Assembly (NCBI GenBank): GCA_029244725.1
Contig: JAQWQJ010000114.1
Span: forward strand, 1 to 33,590
Source of the DNA: Paracoccaceae bacterium
Lineage (GTDB): Bacteria; Pseudomonadota; Alphaproteobacteria; Rhodobacterales; Rhodobacteraceae
DNA: 33,590 nt
Direction of reading: 5' to 3'
In this document: in pieces, positions 8,214 to 15,593 of the stretch
Position numbering within the stretch: position 1 is the stretch's first letter
How the letters are laid out: each line of letters opens with the position of its first letter
Translations under genes and position numbers: made by a program
Notes under the pieces: generated by a model
Told to the model about the DNA's origin: nothing
What the model saw: the letters and a program-made list of their open reading frames with translations, nothing else
The model's database searches: none

Positions 8214-8618
8214 TTAGTATTCGATGTAGTTAGTGGCCTCGACGTTCAGCGTGTACTCATCAAAATTAGACATGCTTCCGAAGGCTAGAATATCGGAGAG
8301 CGGGAAACTCACATTGCTGGTGATGGTGCCGTTGTCGATCAACGCAGTGATTGTTGCATTGGGAGAAAGACGAAGCAGTTGTGCTTGAATTTCAGAAACG
8401 ACGTCAGATTCGGACGACAGTTTACCAACGGACAATTGACGATTTACGTCATGTACTGTGCGCATAACCTGTGTGTGGTTTGAAAAAGTTAGCGCGGCAT
8501 CGACGGTTACGAACATAAGCAACATAAATACCGGTACGATAAGGACCGTTTCTATAGTTGCCGAGCCATCACAGGCGGACCAGAACTGTTTGATTCGATT
8601 TTTGATGTAATTTGTCAT
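8214..8618 (-). CDS. TadE-like pseudopilin
   Basis: A 134-residue TadE/TadF-type protein. The short basic N-terminus, then DGSATIETVLIVPVFMLLMF (about residues 17-36), shows the E at position +5 relative to the cleavage-site Ala/Gly region and the long hydrophobic helix typical of TadE pseudopilins. The remainder is a small beta-rich domain presumably in the periplasm. It is upstream of, and probably co-transcribed with, the TadG-like gene. Roseobacters commonly carry three such genes (TadE, TadE/F, TadG); here only two are present. Confidence 0.8.
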   Translation of the reverse strand: MTNYIKNRIKQFWSACDGSATIETVLIVPVFMLLMFVTVDAALTFSNHTQVMRTVHDVNRQLSVGKLSSESDVVSEIQAQLLRLSPNATITALIDNGTITSNVSFPLSDILAFGSMSNFDEYTLNVEATNYIEY

Positions 8619-8740
8619 TTTGACACTCTGGTTGCTGTTGTTGCAGTCCCATCTGTGTCACCAAACTTTGATCAAAAGAGGATCGAAATGTGGTCGAAAT
8701 CTGGCTCGATGCCAAAACTATTAATAAAATAGAGTGGTTT

Positions 8741-8773
8741 GGAAACAAAAACGCCGCCCAGAAGGCGGCGTTT
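8741..8773 (-). terminator. Intrinsic terminator of infC
   Basis: A 10-bp perfect stem, AAACGCCGCC (8749-8758) with GGCGGCGTTT (8764-8773), and a 5-nt loop. Reading the minus strand, the stem is followed by TTTTGTTTCC. It lies 20 nt after the infC stop codon. Confidence 0.9.
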
Positions 8774-8793
8774 CCAAGGAGTAAACAATCGAC

Positions 8794-9339
8794 CTACTTA
8801 GGAAGTGGTCCAATCATCATGACCATTTGGCGGCCTTCCATCTTCGGCATGTTTTCGACTTTGCCGATTTCTTTGATGTCTACAGCTACGCGTTCAAGAA
8901 GTTCACGACCTAGGTTTGTGTGCGCCATTTCGCGGCCACGGAAACGAAGGGTCACTTTGACCTTGTCGCCATTCTCAAGGAATTTCACCACGTTCCGCAT
9001 TTTGACTTCATAGTCATGCGTGTCCGTATTTGGACGGAACTTGACCTCTTTAACCTCGATGATCTTCTGCTTCTTACGAGCTTCAGACTCGCGCTTCTGC
9101 TGTTCGTATTTGAACTTGCCGAAATCCATGATCTTACACACAGGTGGCACGGCATTTGGCGAGATTTCTACCAGATCAAGACCAGCGTCTTCGGCCAGCT
9201 GCATGCCCTTTGCGGGGTGTACAACGCCGACGTTTTCGCCTTCTGCGCCAATAAGGCGAATTTCAGGGGATCGGATTTTTTGGTTCACGCGAGGGCCGGT
9301 TTCACGTTGCGGCGGAGCGTTATGAGGTCTGCGGGCTAT
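8794..9339 (-). CDS. infC: Translation initiation factor IF-3, AUA start
   Basis: A 181-residue IF-3, which binds the 30S subunit, prevents premature 50S joining and checks start codons. The N-domain ([23 protein letters not shown]), the linker with [18 protein letters not shown] and the C-domain ([31 protein letters not shown]) are complete. The homology begins before the GTG at 9286-9288: in the same frame the upstream codons read [16 protein letters not shown], the usual alphaproteobacterial extension, preceded by ATA at 9337-9339. GGAAG lies about 6 nt before that ATA, and no ATG, GTG or TTG is available in frame there. infC is known for rare start codons that allow IF-3 to repress its own translation. 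Terminator at 8741-8773. Confidence 0.93.
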   Translation of the reverse strand: MARRPHNAPPQRETGPRVNQKIRSPEIRLIGAEGENVGVVHPAKGMQLAEDAGLDLVEISPNAVPPVCKIMDFGKFKYEQQKRESEARKKQKIIEVKEVKFRPNTDTHDYEVKMRNVVKFLENGDKVKVTLRFRGREMAHTNLGRELLERVAVDIKEIGKVENMPKMEGRQMVMMIGPLPK

Positions 9340-9458
9340 GGGTTTCTTCCTTCAGTTGTGGATATATTCTGAGCGCAATTTATTCTGCGCCCAAAGGTGA
9401 CACAAGCGGTTAATGAACACTCAATTGGTAAAGATGCACTTATTAAGGCGTGAAACGC

Positions 9459-10109
9459 TTATTTGTCGCTTAGTAGCCTAACAATATCGGGGTGTTTTAG
9501 AATCGTCCCGTCTTGGCCACCCGACAACGCGAACCCTACAACTGCAGTAGCGAGCTGATCGGAATCTGTTCCGATCATGGGCAAAATGCGGAAGATCATC
9601 TTAAAAAGCTTGTCGGAAATACCCTTGATGTTCTCGGCGCGCGTTGGGACGATCCCAGCCGGTCGAAAGGTAATTCTGCGCGGAAATGTTGAGGCCCACA
9701 AAACTTTCTCTGCCCTGCCTTTGGTATTAAGCGCTTTGTACCAGCTATTTTCCTTGGGGTTCGCGCCTGACGCGGAAAAATGAACAACACTTGCGTCGGG
9801 ATTTACTTGCTTTAGTGCAATTAAGACGTTTTCGAAGTAAGTGACCGAAACCTTTTCGTAGGTCTCTTTGTCGACGGTATGTGCATAAGTGGCGATACAG
9901 TGAAACAGGATATCCGCATCTTGCATGTGCGGCACCAAACTGTCGGAAACAGAGAAATCGCAATCCAGCACCTCAGTCAGTTTGGGATCGCTCAGTCCAG
10001 TGGATCGGCGCGATAACGCTGTCACTTTGCTGATCCGAGAATCCGCCAAAAGTTGACGAAGGACTGAGCCGCCAACCATGCCAGCGCCGCCGGTTATTAT
10101 CGCGTGCAT
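9459..10109 (-). CDS. NAD(P)-binding atypical SDR-like protein
   Basis: A 216-residue single Rossmann-domain protein. The dinucleotide-binding motif is TGGAGMVGGSVLRQLL at residues 6-21, followed by an Arg-rich second strand (ALSRRS) that favours NADPH. Later strands read ILFHCIATYA and VVHFSASGANP, then WYKALNTKGRAE, in which Y and K sit in the place of the SDR catalytic pair, and FRPAGIVPTR. It resembles HTATIP2/CC3-like NAD(P)H-binding epimerase relatives. Start supported by AGGA about 9 nt upstream. It lies 36 nt downstream of the P450 gene on the same strand, so the two may share a transcript; substrate unknown. Confidence 0.75.
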   Translation of the reverse strand: MHAIITGGAGMVGGSVLRQLLADSRISKVTALSRRSTGLSDPKLTEVLDCDFSVSDSLVPHMQDADILFHCIATYAHTVDKETYEKVSVTYFENVLIALKQVNPDASVVHFSASGANPKENSWYKALNTKGRAEKVLWASTFPRRITFRPAGIVPTRAENIKGISDKLFKMIFRILPMIGTDSDQLATAVVGFALSGGQDGTILKHPDIVRLLSDK

Positions 10110-10145
10110 TGAAATTCCTAATCGGGTGAGAAGTTGTGTTAGCTG

Positions 10146-11309
10146 CTAATTATTCCATTCCACCGGCATTGCAAGCGGACCGCGAAAGGCCCATCCGCCA
10201 ATTGGCGTATCACCGGCTAGTCGCAAATTCGCAAGCCGTTCAAAGATCAACGGCAACGCAACTTCGGAAATCAAACATCGTGATGCCCAAGCACCCGCAC
10301 AAAAATGAGGGCCCGCTCCAAACGCAAGCGACGGCCCTGCATCTTGTGTTATGTCGAATGCATCAGGGTTCGAGAAAACGTCTTCGTCTCGATTGCCAGA
10401 GCCAAACATCAAAAACACCCGTTCCCGCGGTACAAAATCGACGCCATGAAGCGTGTAGGGCTGGGCAACTTCACGGGGGGACATGCCGATTGGCGACATC
10501 CAGCGGGCGTACTCTTCAAATGCTTGTTGCCAAGTTGCTGCGCCAGATTGAATGCTTTCAAGTTGCTTGGGATGGGTCAACAACGCCCATATTGTTCCCG
10601 CAATGGCGTCCCTTGGCTCGTTCTGGCCGCCCGAAATTGCAAGCTTGATATTGGCCCGCAGAGTATCGTCGGTCACACCAGCCTGCATCTGTACTGACAG
10701 CAGTGAATAATCTGGACTGGCGGTCAGCAAGGACATCATCTCGTCTATATGGCGATCGATAGATGCCGTGCAGTCATGGCAGTTTTGCTCGACCTTTTGA
10801 TCGCCGGTATAGTTTGCGCATCCGTCGATCATCCCTTGGCTGACGCGATCCATTTCACGCCAATCCATATTGGTCAGACCGGTTATAGCTTTCAAAGCTT
10901 CGCCTGAAATGCGCATGGCGATGTCTTTTACCATATCCGCAGCACCTTGGGCTTGGACATCATCAAGAGTTTCGACGGCGGCTTTAGCGAATTGTACTCT
11001 CCAAATGTCGCGGACGGTCTTTGGCGAAACGGTAGGAAAGATGGCTTTGCGCTCGGCACGATGAGGCGCGCCATCTTTGCGCATCATGTTTTTGCCCATC
11101 AGTTGAGTCATTAGACCCTCGGGCTGTTCGGACGAGAAGATATGGATCTTCTTTTCCTCGTCAAATATATCCTGCCGCCGCGTTATCAGAGTCGCGTTTA
11201 GCTGCGGTACAAAGCAAATAGGGGCCTCGGCCCGCATCCGTTTCAAATTGGGATAAGGGTCGGACCAAAAAGCTTTTAGATCTATATCGAAATGCGGTGC
11301 CGTGGACAT
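10146..11309 (-). CDS. Cytochrome P450 with altered I-helix motif
   Basis: A 387-residue bacterial class I P450. The heme-thiolate loop FGAGPHFCAGAWASR places the ligand Cys at about 337; an ExxR motif is seen in EEYARW. In the I-helix the sequence reads GGQNEPRDA (about 227-235), where most P450s have AG-x-(E/D)-T-T; the acid-alcohol pair for O2 activation is replaced by N-E followed by Pro. This could change the protonation route; the same substitution occurs in a known subset of bacterial P450s as far as I recall. Follows fpr by 48 nt and precedes the SDR gene. Its ATG lies inside a perfect hairpin (see 11307-11330), and no clear Shine-Dalgarno is seen. Substrate unknown. Confidence 0.88.
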   Translation of the reverse strand: MSTAPHFDIDLKAFWSDPYPNLKRMRAEAPICFVPQLNATLITRRQDIFDEEKKIHIFSSEQPEGLMTQLMGKNMMRKDGAPHRAERKAIFPTVSPKTVRDIWRVQFAKAAVETLDDVQAQGAADMVKDIAMRISGEALKAITGLTNMDWREMDRVSQGMIDGCANYTGDQKVEQNCHDCTASIDRHIDEMMSLLTASPDYSLLSVQMQAGVTDDTLRANIKLAISGGQNEPRDAIAGTIWALLTHPKQLESIQSGAATWQQAFEEYARWMSPIGMSPREVAQPYTLHGVDFVPRERVFLMFGSGNRDEDVFSNPDAFDITQDAGPSLAFGAGPHFCAGAWASRCLISEVALPLIFERLANLRLAGDTPIGGWAFRGPLAMPVEWNN

Positions 11310-11330
11310 GGGCCGATGGTGCGGCCCATG
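11307..11330 (-). promoter_or_regulatory. Perfect hairpin covering the P450 start codon
   Basis: CATGGGCCG (11307-11315) and CGGCCCATG (11322-11330) are perfect 9-bp arms with a 6-nt loop. On the minus strand the ATG of the P450 is the last three bases of the 3' arm, so the initiation site would be base-paired in mRNA. No T-run follows, arguing against a plain fpr terminator. Could limit P450 translation unless opened. Confidence 0.55.
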
Positions 11331-11357
11331 CTTGGTTTCGTCAAGCGCAAGGCGGCC

Positions 11358-12215
11358 TTAGTCTAGAAACGCCTTTTCGACCACATAGGTCTTAGGATCA
11401 GAGTTTGCGCCCTCTTCAAGGCCATAGTCTTCGAGCATTTTCTTGATCTCGATATTGAACGCCATGTTTCCGCAAATCATCGCACGATCTGTGTCCGGGT
11501 TGATGACTGGAACGGCCAAATCCTCAAAAGCCTGACCCGAGCGCATCAGGTCAGTGATGCGGCCCATCTTAGCGCTCTCTTCACGCGTGGTTGTCGGGTA
11601 ATACTTGATCTTCTTCCAGAAGCCTTCACCGATCACCTCATTCAGAAGTTCATCGTCTTTCAGCGCCTCGATCAGTTCGCGACCGTAGGTTAATTCACCT
11701 GCTTCGCGACAAGTATGTGTGATGACAACTTCATCGTAATCTTCATAAGTCTGAGGTTCGCGTAACAGGGATGCAAAAGGCGCAAAGCCAGTGCCAGTGG
11801 CAAAGAACCAAAGTCGTTTGCCTGGAAGCAACGCGTCATGGACCAGCGTACCAACCGGCTTTGGCCGCAGGATAACTTCGTCGCCAGGCTGGATATGCTG
11901 CAGACGAGACGTCAGCGGGCCGTCCTGAACCTTGATTGAGTAAAATTCCAGCTCTTCATCCCATGACGGTGAAGCGATCGAATAGGCCCGCAGTAAAGGT
12001 TTTTGCTTGCCGGTTTTTGGGTTCACGTCACCCATCAGACCAATCATGACAAACTCGCCTGAACGAAACCTAAGCGAGGCGGGTCGTTTGCACTTGAATG
12101 AGAACAACCGGTCGGTCCAATGTTTGACTTCAGTCACAATCTGCGCATCTGGCAGGGCTGGGACTTTCGGAACGGGGGTTGCTTGGGCTTCGGTCACTGG
12201 GGTTTGCTCGGTCAT
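11358..12215 (-). CDS. fpr: Ferredoxin-NADP+ reductase
   Basis: A 285-residue FNR of the bacterial type, moving electrons between NADPH and ferredoxin or flavodoxin with FAD. The FAD domain shows the RAYSIASP motif (R-x-Y-S/T), then KVQDGPLTSRLQHIQPGD, and the NADP domain shows FATGTGFAPFASLLREP and VITHTCREAGELTYGREL; the end is AKTYVVEKAFLD-like (TYVVEKAFLD). The start is placed at ATG 12213-12215 (MTEQTPVTEA), where homologues begin; ATG at 12249-12251 would add 12 unlikely residues. It follows the sulfur-assimilation genes on the same strand by 102 nt and precedes a P450, so it could supply either the sulfite reductase or the P450 through ferredoxin. Confidence 0.9.
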   Translation of the reverse strand: MTEQTPVTEAQATPVPKVPALPDAQIVTEVKHWTDRLFSFKCKRPASLRFRSGEFVMIGLMGDVNPKTGKQKPLLRAYSIASPSWDEELEFYSIKVQDGPLTSRLQHIQPGDEVILRPKPVGTLVHDALLPGKRLWFFATGTGFAPFASLLREPQTYEDYDEVVITHTCREAGELTYGRELIEALKDDELLNEVIGEGFWKKIKYYPTTTREESAKMGRITDLMRSGQAFEDLAVPVINPDTDRAMICGNMAFNIEIKKMLEDYGLEEGANSDPKTYVVEKAFLD

Positions 12216-12224
12216 ATCAAAACA

Positions 12225-12238
12225 GGGGCGATTGCCCC
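12225..12238 (-). promoter_or_regulatory. Small hairpin in the fpr ribosome-binding region
   Basis: GGGGC (12225-12229) pairs with GCCCC (12234-12238) around GATT. On the mRNA it ends 9 nt before the fpr ATG, at the usual Shine-Dalgarno position, and no other ribosome site is visible. A short stem, so any regulatory role is a guess. Confidence 0.3.
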
Positions 12239-12317
12239 CTCCATCTATCATCTGAATTGCGGAATTAAAGGTCTATGTGGGATCGGTCGTCGGCGTATCT
12301 CAGGTTTGAGATGATTA

Positions 12318-12725
12318 TCAGCCCCGAAGACGGGCCTGATAATCGTGTTTTTGCCATTTTGCGCGGAAGATCCAATCTTGCTCTAGTTGGCGGTCGGCTA
12401 GGTCTTTGCTGATCTCAACTTCATCAAAACCGCAGCGCCGTGCCATTGCATATTGATCCGCAATGATGTGCCCGCGGGCGCGTAAGCGACCGGTGAACCC
12501 CATTCGGCGTAACTGGCGCGCAATCGTGAAGCCACGGCCATCAGCAAAGCTAGGGAAATCCACGCGTATGACACTTGCAGTGCTACAGAACTCCTCCAAC
12601 GCTTTTGGCGAGGTTTCAGAGGGTACATCTAGAGCCGCTACATCGTTCGCAGCGTCGCCTAAAGTCACAAAGATCGCAGACAGATCGTCGGCCTGAAATC
12701 CATTGTCGGTTACAATCACGCTCAT
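12318..12725 (-). CDS. DUF934 protein of sulfur assimilation
   Basis: A 135-residue DUF934 protein found with assimilatory sulfite/APS reductase genes in proteobacteria. Its core PSFADGRGFTIARQLRR followed by RARGHIIADQYAMARRCGFD is the family signature. The exact biochemical role is not established. The ATG at 12723-12725 overlaps the TGA of cysH (12722-12724), which is the ATGA arrangement of translational coupling. A longer reading from 12758 lies within cysH and is unlikely. The 6-bp inverted repeat ATCTCA/TGAGAT at 12297-12312 follows the stop without a T-run. Confidence 0.88.
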   Translation of the reverse strand: MSVIVTDNGFQADDLSAIFVTLGDAANDVAALDVPSETSPKALEEFCSTASVIRVDFPSFADGRGFTIARQLRRMGFTGRLRARGHIIADQYAMARRCGFDEVEISKDLADRQLEQDWIFRAKWQKHDYQARLRG

Positions 12726-13492
12726 TTTGCTGCTCCTGCGCCCAAGTGAATACCGCATTCCGTTTTCGTCGAACCACTCCAGCGACCGGAACGGGGGTCA
12801 TCACCCTCGGCCACTTTGGATGTGCACGGCGCACAGCCGATTGATGGGTAGCCCTTAGAAATCAGTGGGTGGCGCGGCAAATCGTTGGCATCCATGTAAG
12901 CCTTAATGTCCTCAAGGCTCCAGTGGGCTAGTGGGTTCACTTTGATACGGCCAGTTTCTTCTTCGGCCTCAAAGTAATCCAACTGGGCACGCGTGCCTGA
13001 CTGAAAGCGTTTGCGACCGCTGATCCAGCTATCAAACCCTTCAAGCGTCCGATTAAGTGGGCGGGTTTTGCGCAACGCACAGCAAGCTTGGGTGCTGCTC
13101 TGGTACAGGTTGCCGTTCGGGTCACGGGCATGCACCTCGTGCTCATCCGGGCGGATAATGCGTACATTCCACAGACCAAGGTCGATGGTCAATTGCGCCT
13201 GATAGACCAGCGTTTCGTGGAACAACATCTCAGTGTCTATGAAGATCACCGGCAAAGATTTGTCGATGATCGACGCCATGTGCAAAAGCACGACAGAGTC
13301 CGTGCCGAAGCTTGAGACAAGTGCAACACGACCGAGGTCGGCGTTATCAAGGCTTGCTTTTAGAACTGAGCGCGCACCAGCAGTTTTGAATATCGTGTTT
13401 AGCCCCGATACTTTGTCTTCAAGCGCAGTCGGAGCTTCGGGGGCTTTGTACGTAAACGGCGTTGTGCGCGTGAAATCAATATCATGCTGCAT
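12722..13492 (-). CDS. cysH: Assimilatory adenylyl-sulfate (APS/PAPS) reductase
   Basis: A 256-residue CysH reducing APS (or PAPS) to sulfite with thioredoxin-type reductant. The P-loop-like nucleotide site is SSFGTDSVVLL at 60-70. Cys137-Cys138 (ACCALRKTRPL) and Cys220-x2-Cys223 (GCAPCTSK) are the four ligands of the [4Fe-4S] cluster found in APS-using enzymes, and the catalytic Cys is in KTECGIHLG (about 246). Presence of the CC...CxxC set predicts APS rather than PAPS as substrate. Overlaps the end of cysI by 11 bases and the DUF934 start by 4, so the three are tightly coupled. Confidence 0.93.
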   Translation of the reverse strand: MQHDIDFTRTTPFTYKAPEAPTALEDKVSGLNTIFKTAGARSVLKASLDNADLGRVALVSSFGTDSVVLLHMASIIDKSLPVIFIDTEMLFHETLVYQAQLTIDLGLWNVRIIRPDEHEVHARDPNGNLYQSSTQACCALRKTRPLNRTLEGFDSWISGRKRFQSGTRAQLDYFEAEEETGRIKVNPLAHWSLEDIKAYMDANDLPRHPLISKGYPSIGCAPCTSKVAEGDDPRSGRWSGSTKTECGIHLGAGAAK

Positions 13493-15146
13493 GGGCTTTA
13501 GCCTCTGGATAAAGTGCGGCTTTGAATGGCGCTAGGCCAAGACGACGATAGGTTTCGAGGAAGGTCTCGTCATCTGATTGACGCAGGTCGAGATAGGCTA
13601 AAACCAAACGCTCAATGGCAGGCACGATCTTTGTTGCCGAAAAACCAGGCCCAGCGCGTTCACCAATTGCAGCGGTTTCAGTGGCATCGCCGCCGAGAGT
13701 GATCTGGTAGCTTTCGACACCAGCGCGATCAAGGCCAAGAATGCCTATGTGTCCGACGTGATGGTGTCCACATGCGTTGATACAACCCGAGATTTTGATC
13801 TGGAGATGTCCAATGTCATGCTCGAGCTTAAGCTCGTCGAAACGCGTCGCGATCTCTTGCGCGATTGGGATCGAACGGGCCGTTGCCAACGCACAATAAT
13901 CCATGCCGGGGCAGGCGATGATGTCCGAGATTAGACCGATATTCGCAGTTGCCAATCCAATCTGAGAAAGCTCAGCGTGGATTTGCGGCAGTTCAGCAAG
14001 GTGTACATGGGGTAGAATGATATTCTGTTCATGGCTGACACGCAGTTCGTTGTGGCCAAATCGTTCGGCAAGCGACGCCATTACGCGCATTTGCTCAGAC
14101 GTTGCATCGCCGGGCGTTTGGCCATGCGCTTTAAGGCTGATCGTGGCAATCGAGTAGCCCTCGGCACGGTGCGCGGTCAGGTTTGTATCCGCCCAGCTGC
14201 GAAACACAGGATCGTTGCTATACGCTAGGTCGTAGGCATCAACCGGACGGTTCGAATACACAGGCTCTGAGAAGGCATCTTCGAACTGCGCCAGATACGA
14301 CATATCCACGCCCGCGAATTCTTGTTTGGTCTCGGCGAAACGTGCAGCGACCAATTCACGGATCGCGTCGATGCCATGCTCATGCACAGTGATCTTAATC
14401 CGTGCTTTGTACTTATTGTCGCGACGGCCAATTTCATTCCAAACGCTGACGACTGCCTCAAGATAGGGCAGAAGGTCTTCACGGGGCAGAAACTCAACCA
14501 GCGTTTTGCCGATCATTGGCGTCCGGCCTAGGCCTCCCCCGACTATGACCTCAAAGCCCAGAACGTCGTTTTGTTCAACGATCCGCAAACCAATGTCATG
14601 TGCTTTGATCACTGCGCGATCATTTTCGCTGCCAGTGATCGCAACTTTGAATTTGCGTGGCATGAATTGGAACTCTGGATGATCGGTTGACCACTGACGG
14701 ATCAATTCGGCCACGGGGCGTGGGTCGGCGATCTCATCCGCTGCTGCGCCAGCAAAGTGGTCTGCAGTTACATTTCGGATCGTATTTCCGGAAGTCTGGA
14801 TCGCGTGCATTTGAACGTCTGCCAAAGCATCCAGGATATCCGGCACGTCACTCAGAGTTGGCCAGTTAAACTGGATGTTCTGACGCGTTGTGAAATGGCC
14901 GTACCCTTTGTCCCAGGTATCAGCGATATGTGCGAACTGGCGCATTTGTGTGCCGTTTAGCGTTCCATAGGGAACGGCAACACGGAGCATATAGGCGTGC
15001 AGTTGCAGATAAAGACCATTCATCAAGCGCAATGGCTTGAATTCGTCTTCCGTCAGGCTGCCGGCAACACGGCGGTCAACCTGTCCACGAAACTGGCGAT
15101 TGCGTTCTGCGATAAATGCCGCATCAAAATCAGAATACTTATACAT
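13482..15146 (-). CDS. cysI: Ferredoxin-type nitrite/sulfite reductase
   Basis: A 554-residue siroheme/[4Fe-4S] reductase converting sulfite to sulfide. Two ferrodoxin-like halves are visible (FNWPTLSDVPDILDALADV; IGTTRQ-like FTTRQNIQFNW) and the cluster ligands are C412-x5-C418 (CPGMDYC) and C455-x3-C459 (CINAC), one of which also ligates siroheme. In this operon type the electron donor is probably ferredoxin, for which fpr downstream is a likely supplier. Start at ATG 15144-15146 (MYKYSDFDAAF), overlapping the DUF2849 end by 8 bases; an upstream reading to 15269 lies inside DUF2849 and is not credible. Nitrite reductase activity cannot be excluded, but the cysH linkage favours sulfite. Confidence 0.92.
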   Translation of the reverse strand: MYKYSDFDAAFIAERNRQFRGQVDRRVAGSLTEDEFKPLRLMNGLYLQLHAYMLRVAVPYGTLNGTQMRQFAHIADTWDKGYGHFTTRQNIQFNWPTLSDVPDILDALADVQMHAIQTSGNTIRNVTADHFAGAAADEIADPRPVAELIRQWSTDHPEFQFMPRKFKVAITGSENDRAVIKAHDIGLRIVEQNDVLGFEVIVGGGLGRTPMIGKTLVEFLPREDLLPYLEAVVSVWNEIGRRDNKYKARIKITVHEHGIDAIRELVAARFAETKQEFAGVDMSYLAQFEDAFSEPVYSNRPVDAYDLAYSNDPVFRSWADTNLTAHRAEGYSIATISLKAHGQTPGDATSEQMRVMASLAERFGHNELRVSHEQNIILPHVHLAELPQIHAELSQIGLATANIGLISDIIACPGMDYCALATARSIPIAQEIATRFDELKLEHDIGHLQIKISGCINACGHHHVGHIGILGLDRAGVESYQITLGGDATETAAIGERAGPGFSATKIVPAIERLVLAYLDLRQSDDETFLETYRRLGLAPFKAALYPEAKAHAA

Positions 15147-15447
15147 GCGCTTGGCCTTCTTGTTTGCCGTGGAGGTAATTCGATGGTCCTGTCCGGCGAA
15201 ATTCTTCGCGGAAATGAACAGGCTCTGCTCCGTTAGGGCCTTGAGCGACATCTGAAAGGTAAACCCCAACGACGTCGTCTGATTGAGCGCTCGCGTCGAT
15301 TAGACGGATCTGAGCGTCAGCTTCGTCGTTCAGGATTTCAGCGTCTCGCATACAGCGCGACCACATGCCTTTAGCAGTCATATATACAACGTCGCCTTCG
15401 ATAAGCGCGTTGGCGGTGATGACCTTGGGCAGATATGGACGTGGCAT
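15139..15447 (-). CDS. DUF2849 protein, first gene of the cys operon
   Basis: A 102-residue DUF2849 protein, the small gene that precedes cysI in many Rhodobacteraceae. PKVITANALIEGDVVYMT and DAEIL...EPVHFREEFRRTGPSNYLHG are family features. Function unknown; possibly a helper for the reductase. Start at ATG 15445-15447 with AAGGAAG about 8 nt upstream. cysG (siroheme synthase), which often stands in front of it, is missing here; instead the divergent Lrp regulator begins 146 nt upstream. Confidence 0.87.
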   Translation of the reverse strand: MPRPYLPKVITANALIEGDVVYMTAKGMWSRCMRDAEILNDEADAQIRLIDASAQSDDVVGVYLSDVAQGPNGAEPVHFREEFRRTGPSNYLHGKQEGQAHV

Positions 15448-15487
15448 AGCATTCTTCCTTGCTGAGGTGTTTACTTCGACCCCATTT

Positions 15488-15503
15488 TAGGAAATATTCC
15501 CTA
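15488..15503. promoter_or_regulatory. Near-palindrome between cys operon and lrp-like gene
   Basis: TAGGAAATATTCCCTA is a 16-bp palindrome with one mismatched pair, lying 40 bp upstream of DUF2849 and 90 bp upstream of the Lrp start. AGGGAAAT recurs at 15581-15588. Its size and AT-rich centre fit an Lrp/AsnC-type operator, so it is a candidate site for the adjacent regulator. The TATA-like TATATTG next to it may belong to a promoter. Confidence 0.45.
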
Positions 15504-15593
15504 TATTGCGCCAGTATCTGCCGCAAATAAGGAAGAATGTTCTGGTTTCCGAGCCGATTGGAACGGGCCATCGAAATAATAGGGAAATTGGGA

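Noticed and set aside
9286-9288. GTG as start of infC
   Set aside because: The conserved IF-3 N-terminus continues upstream in frame to ATA at 9337, which has a ribosome site.
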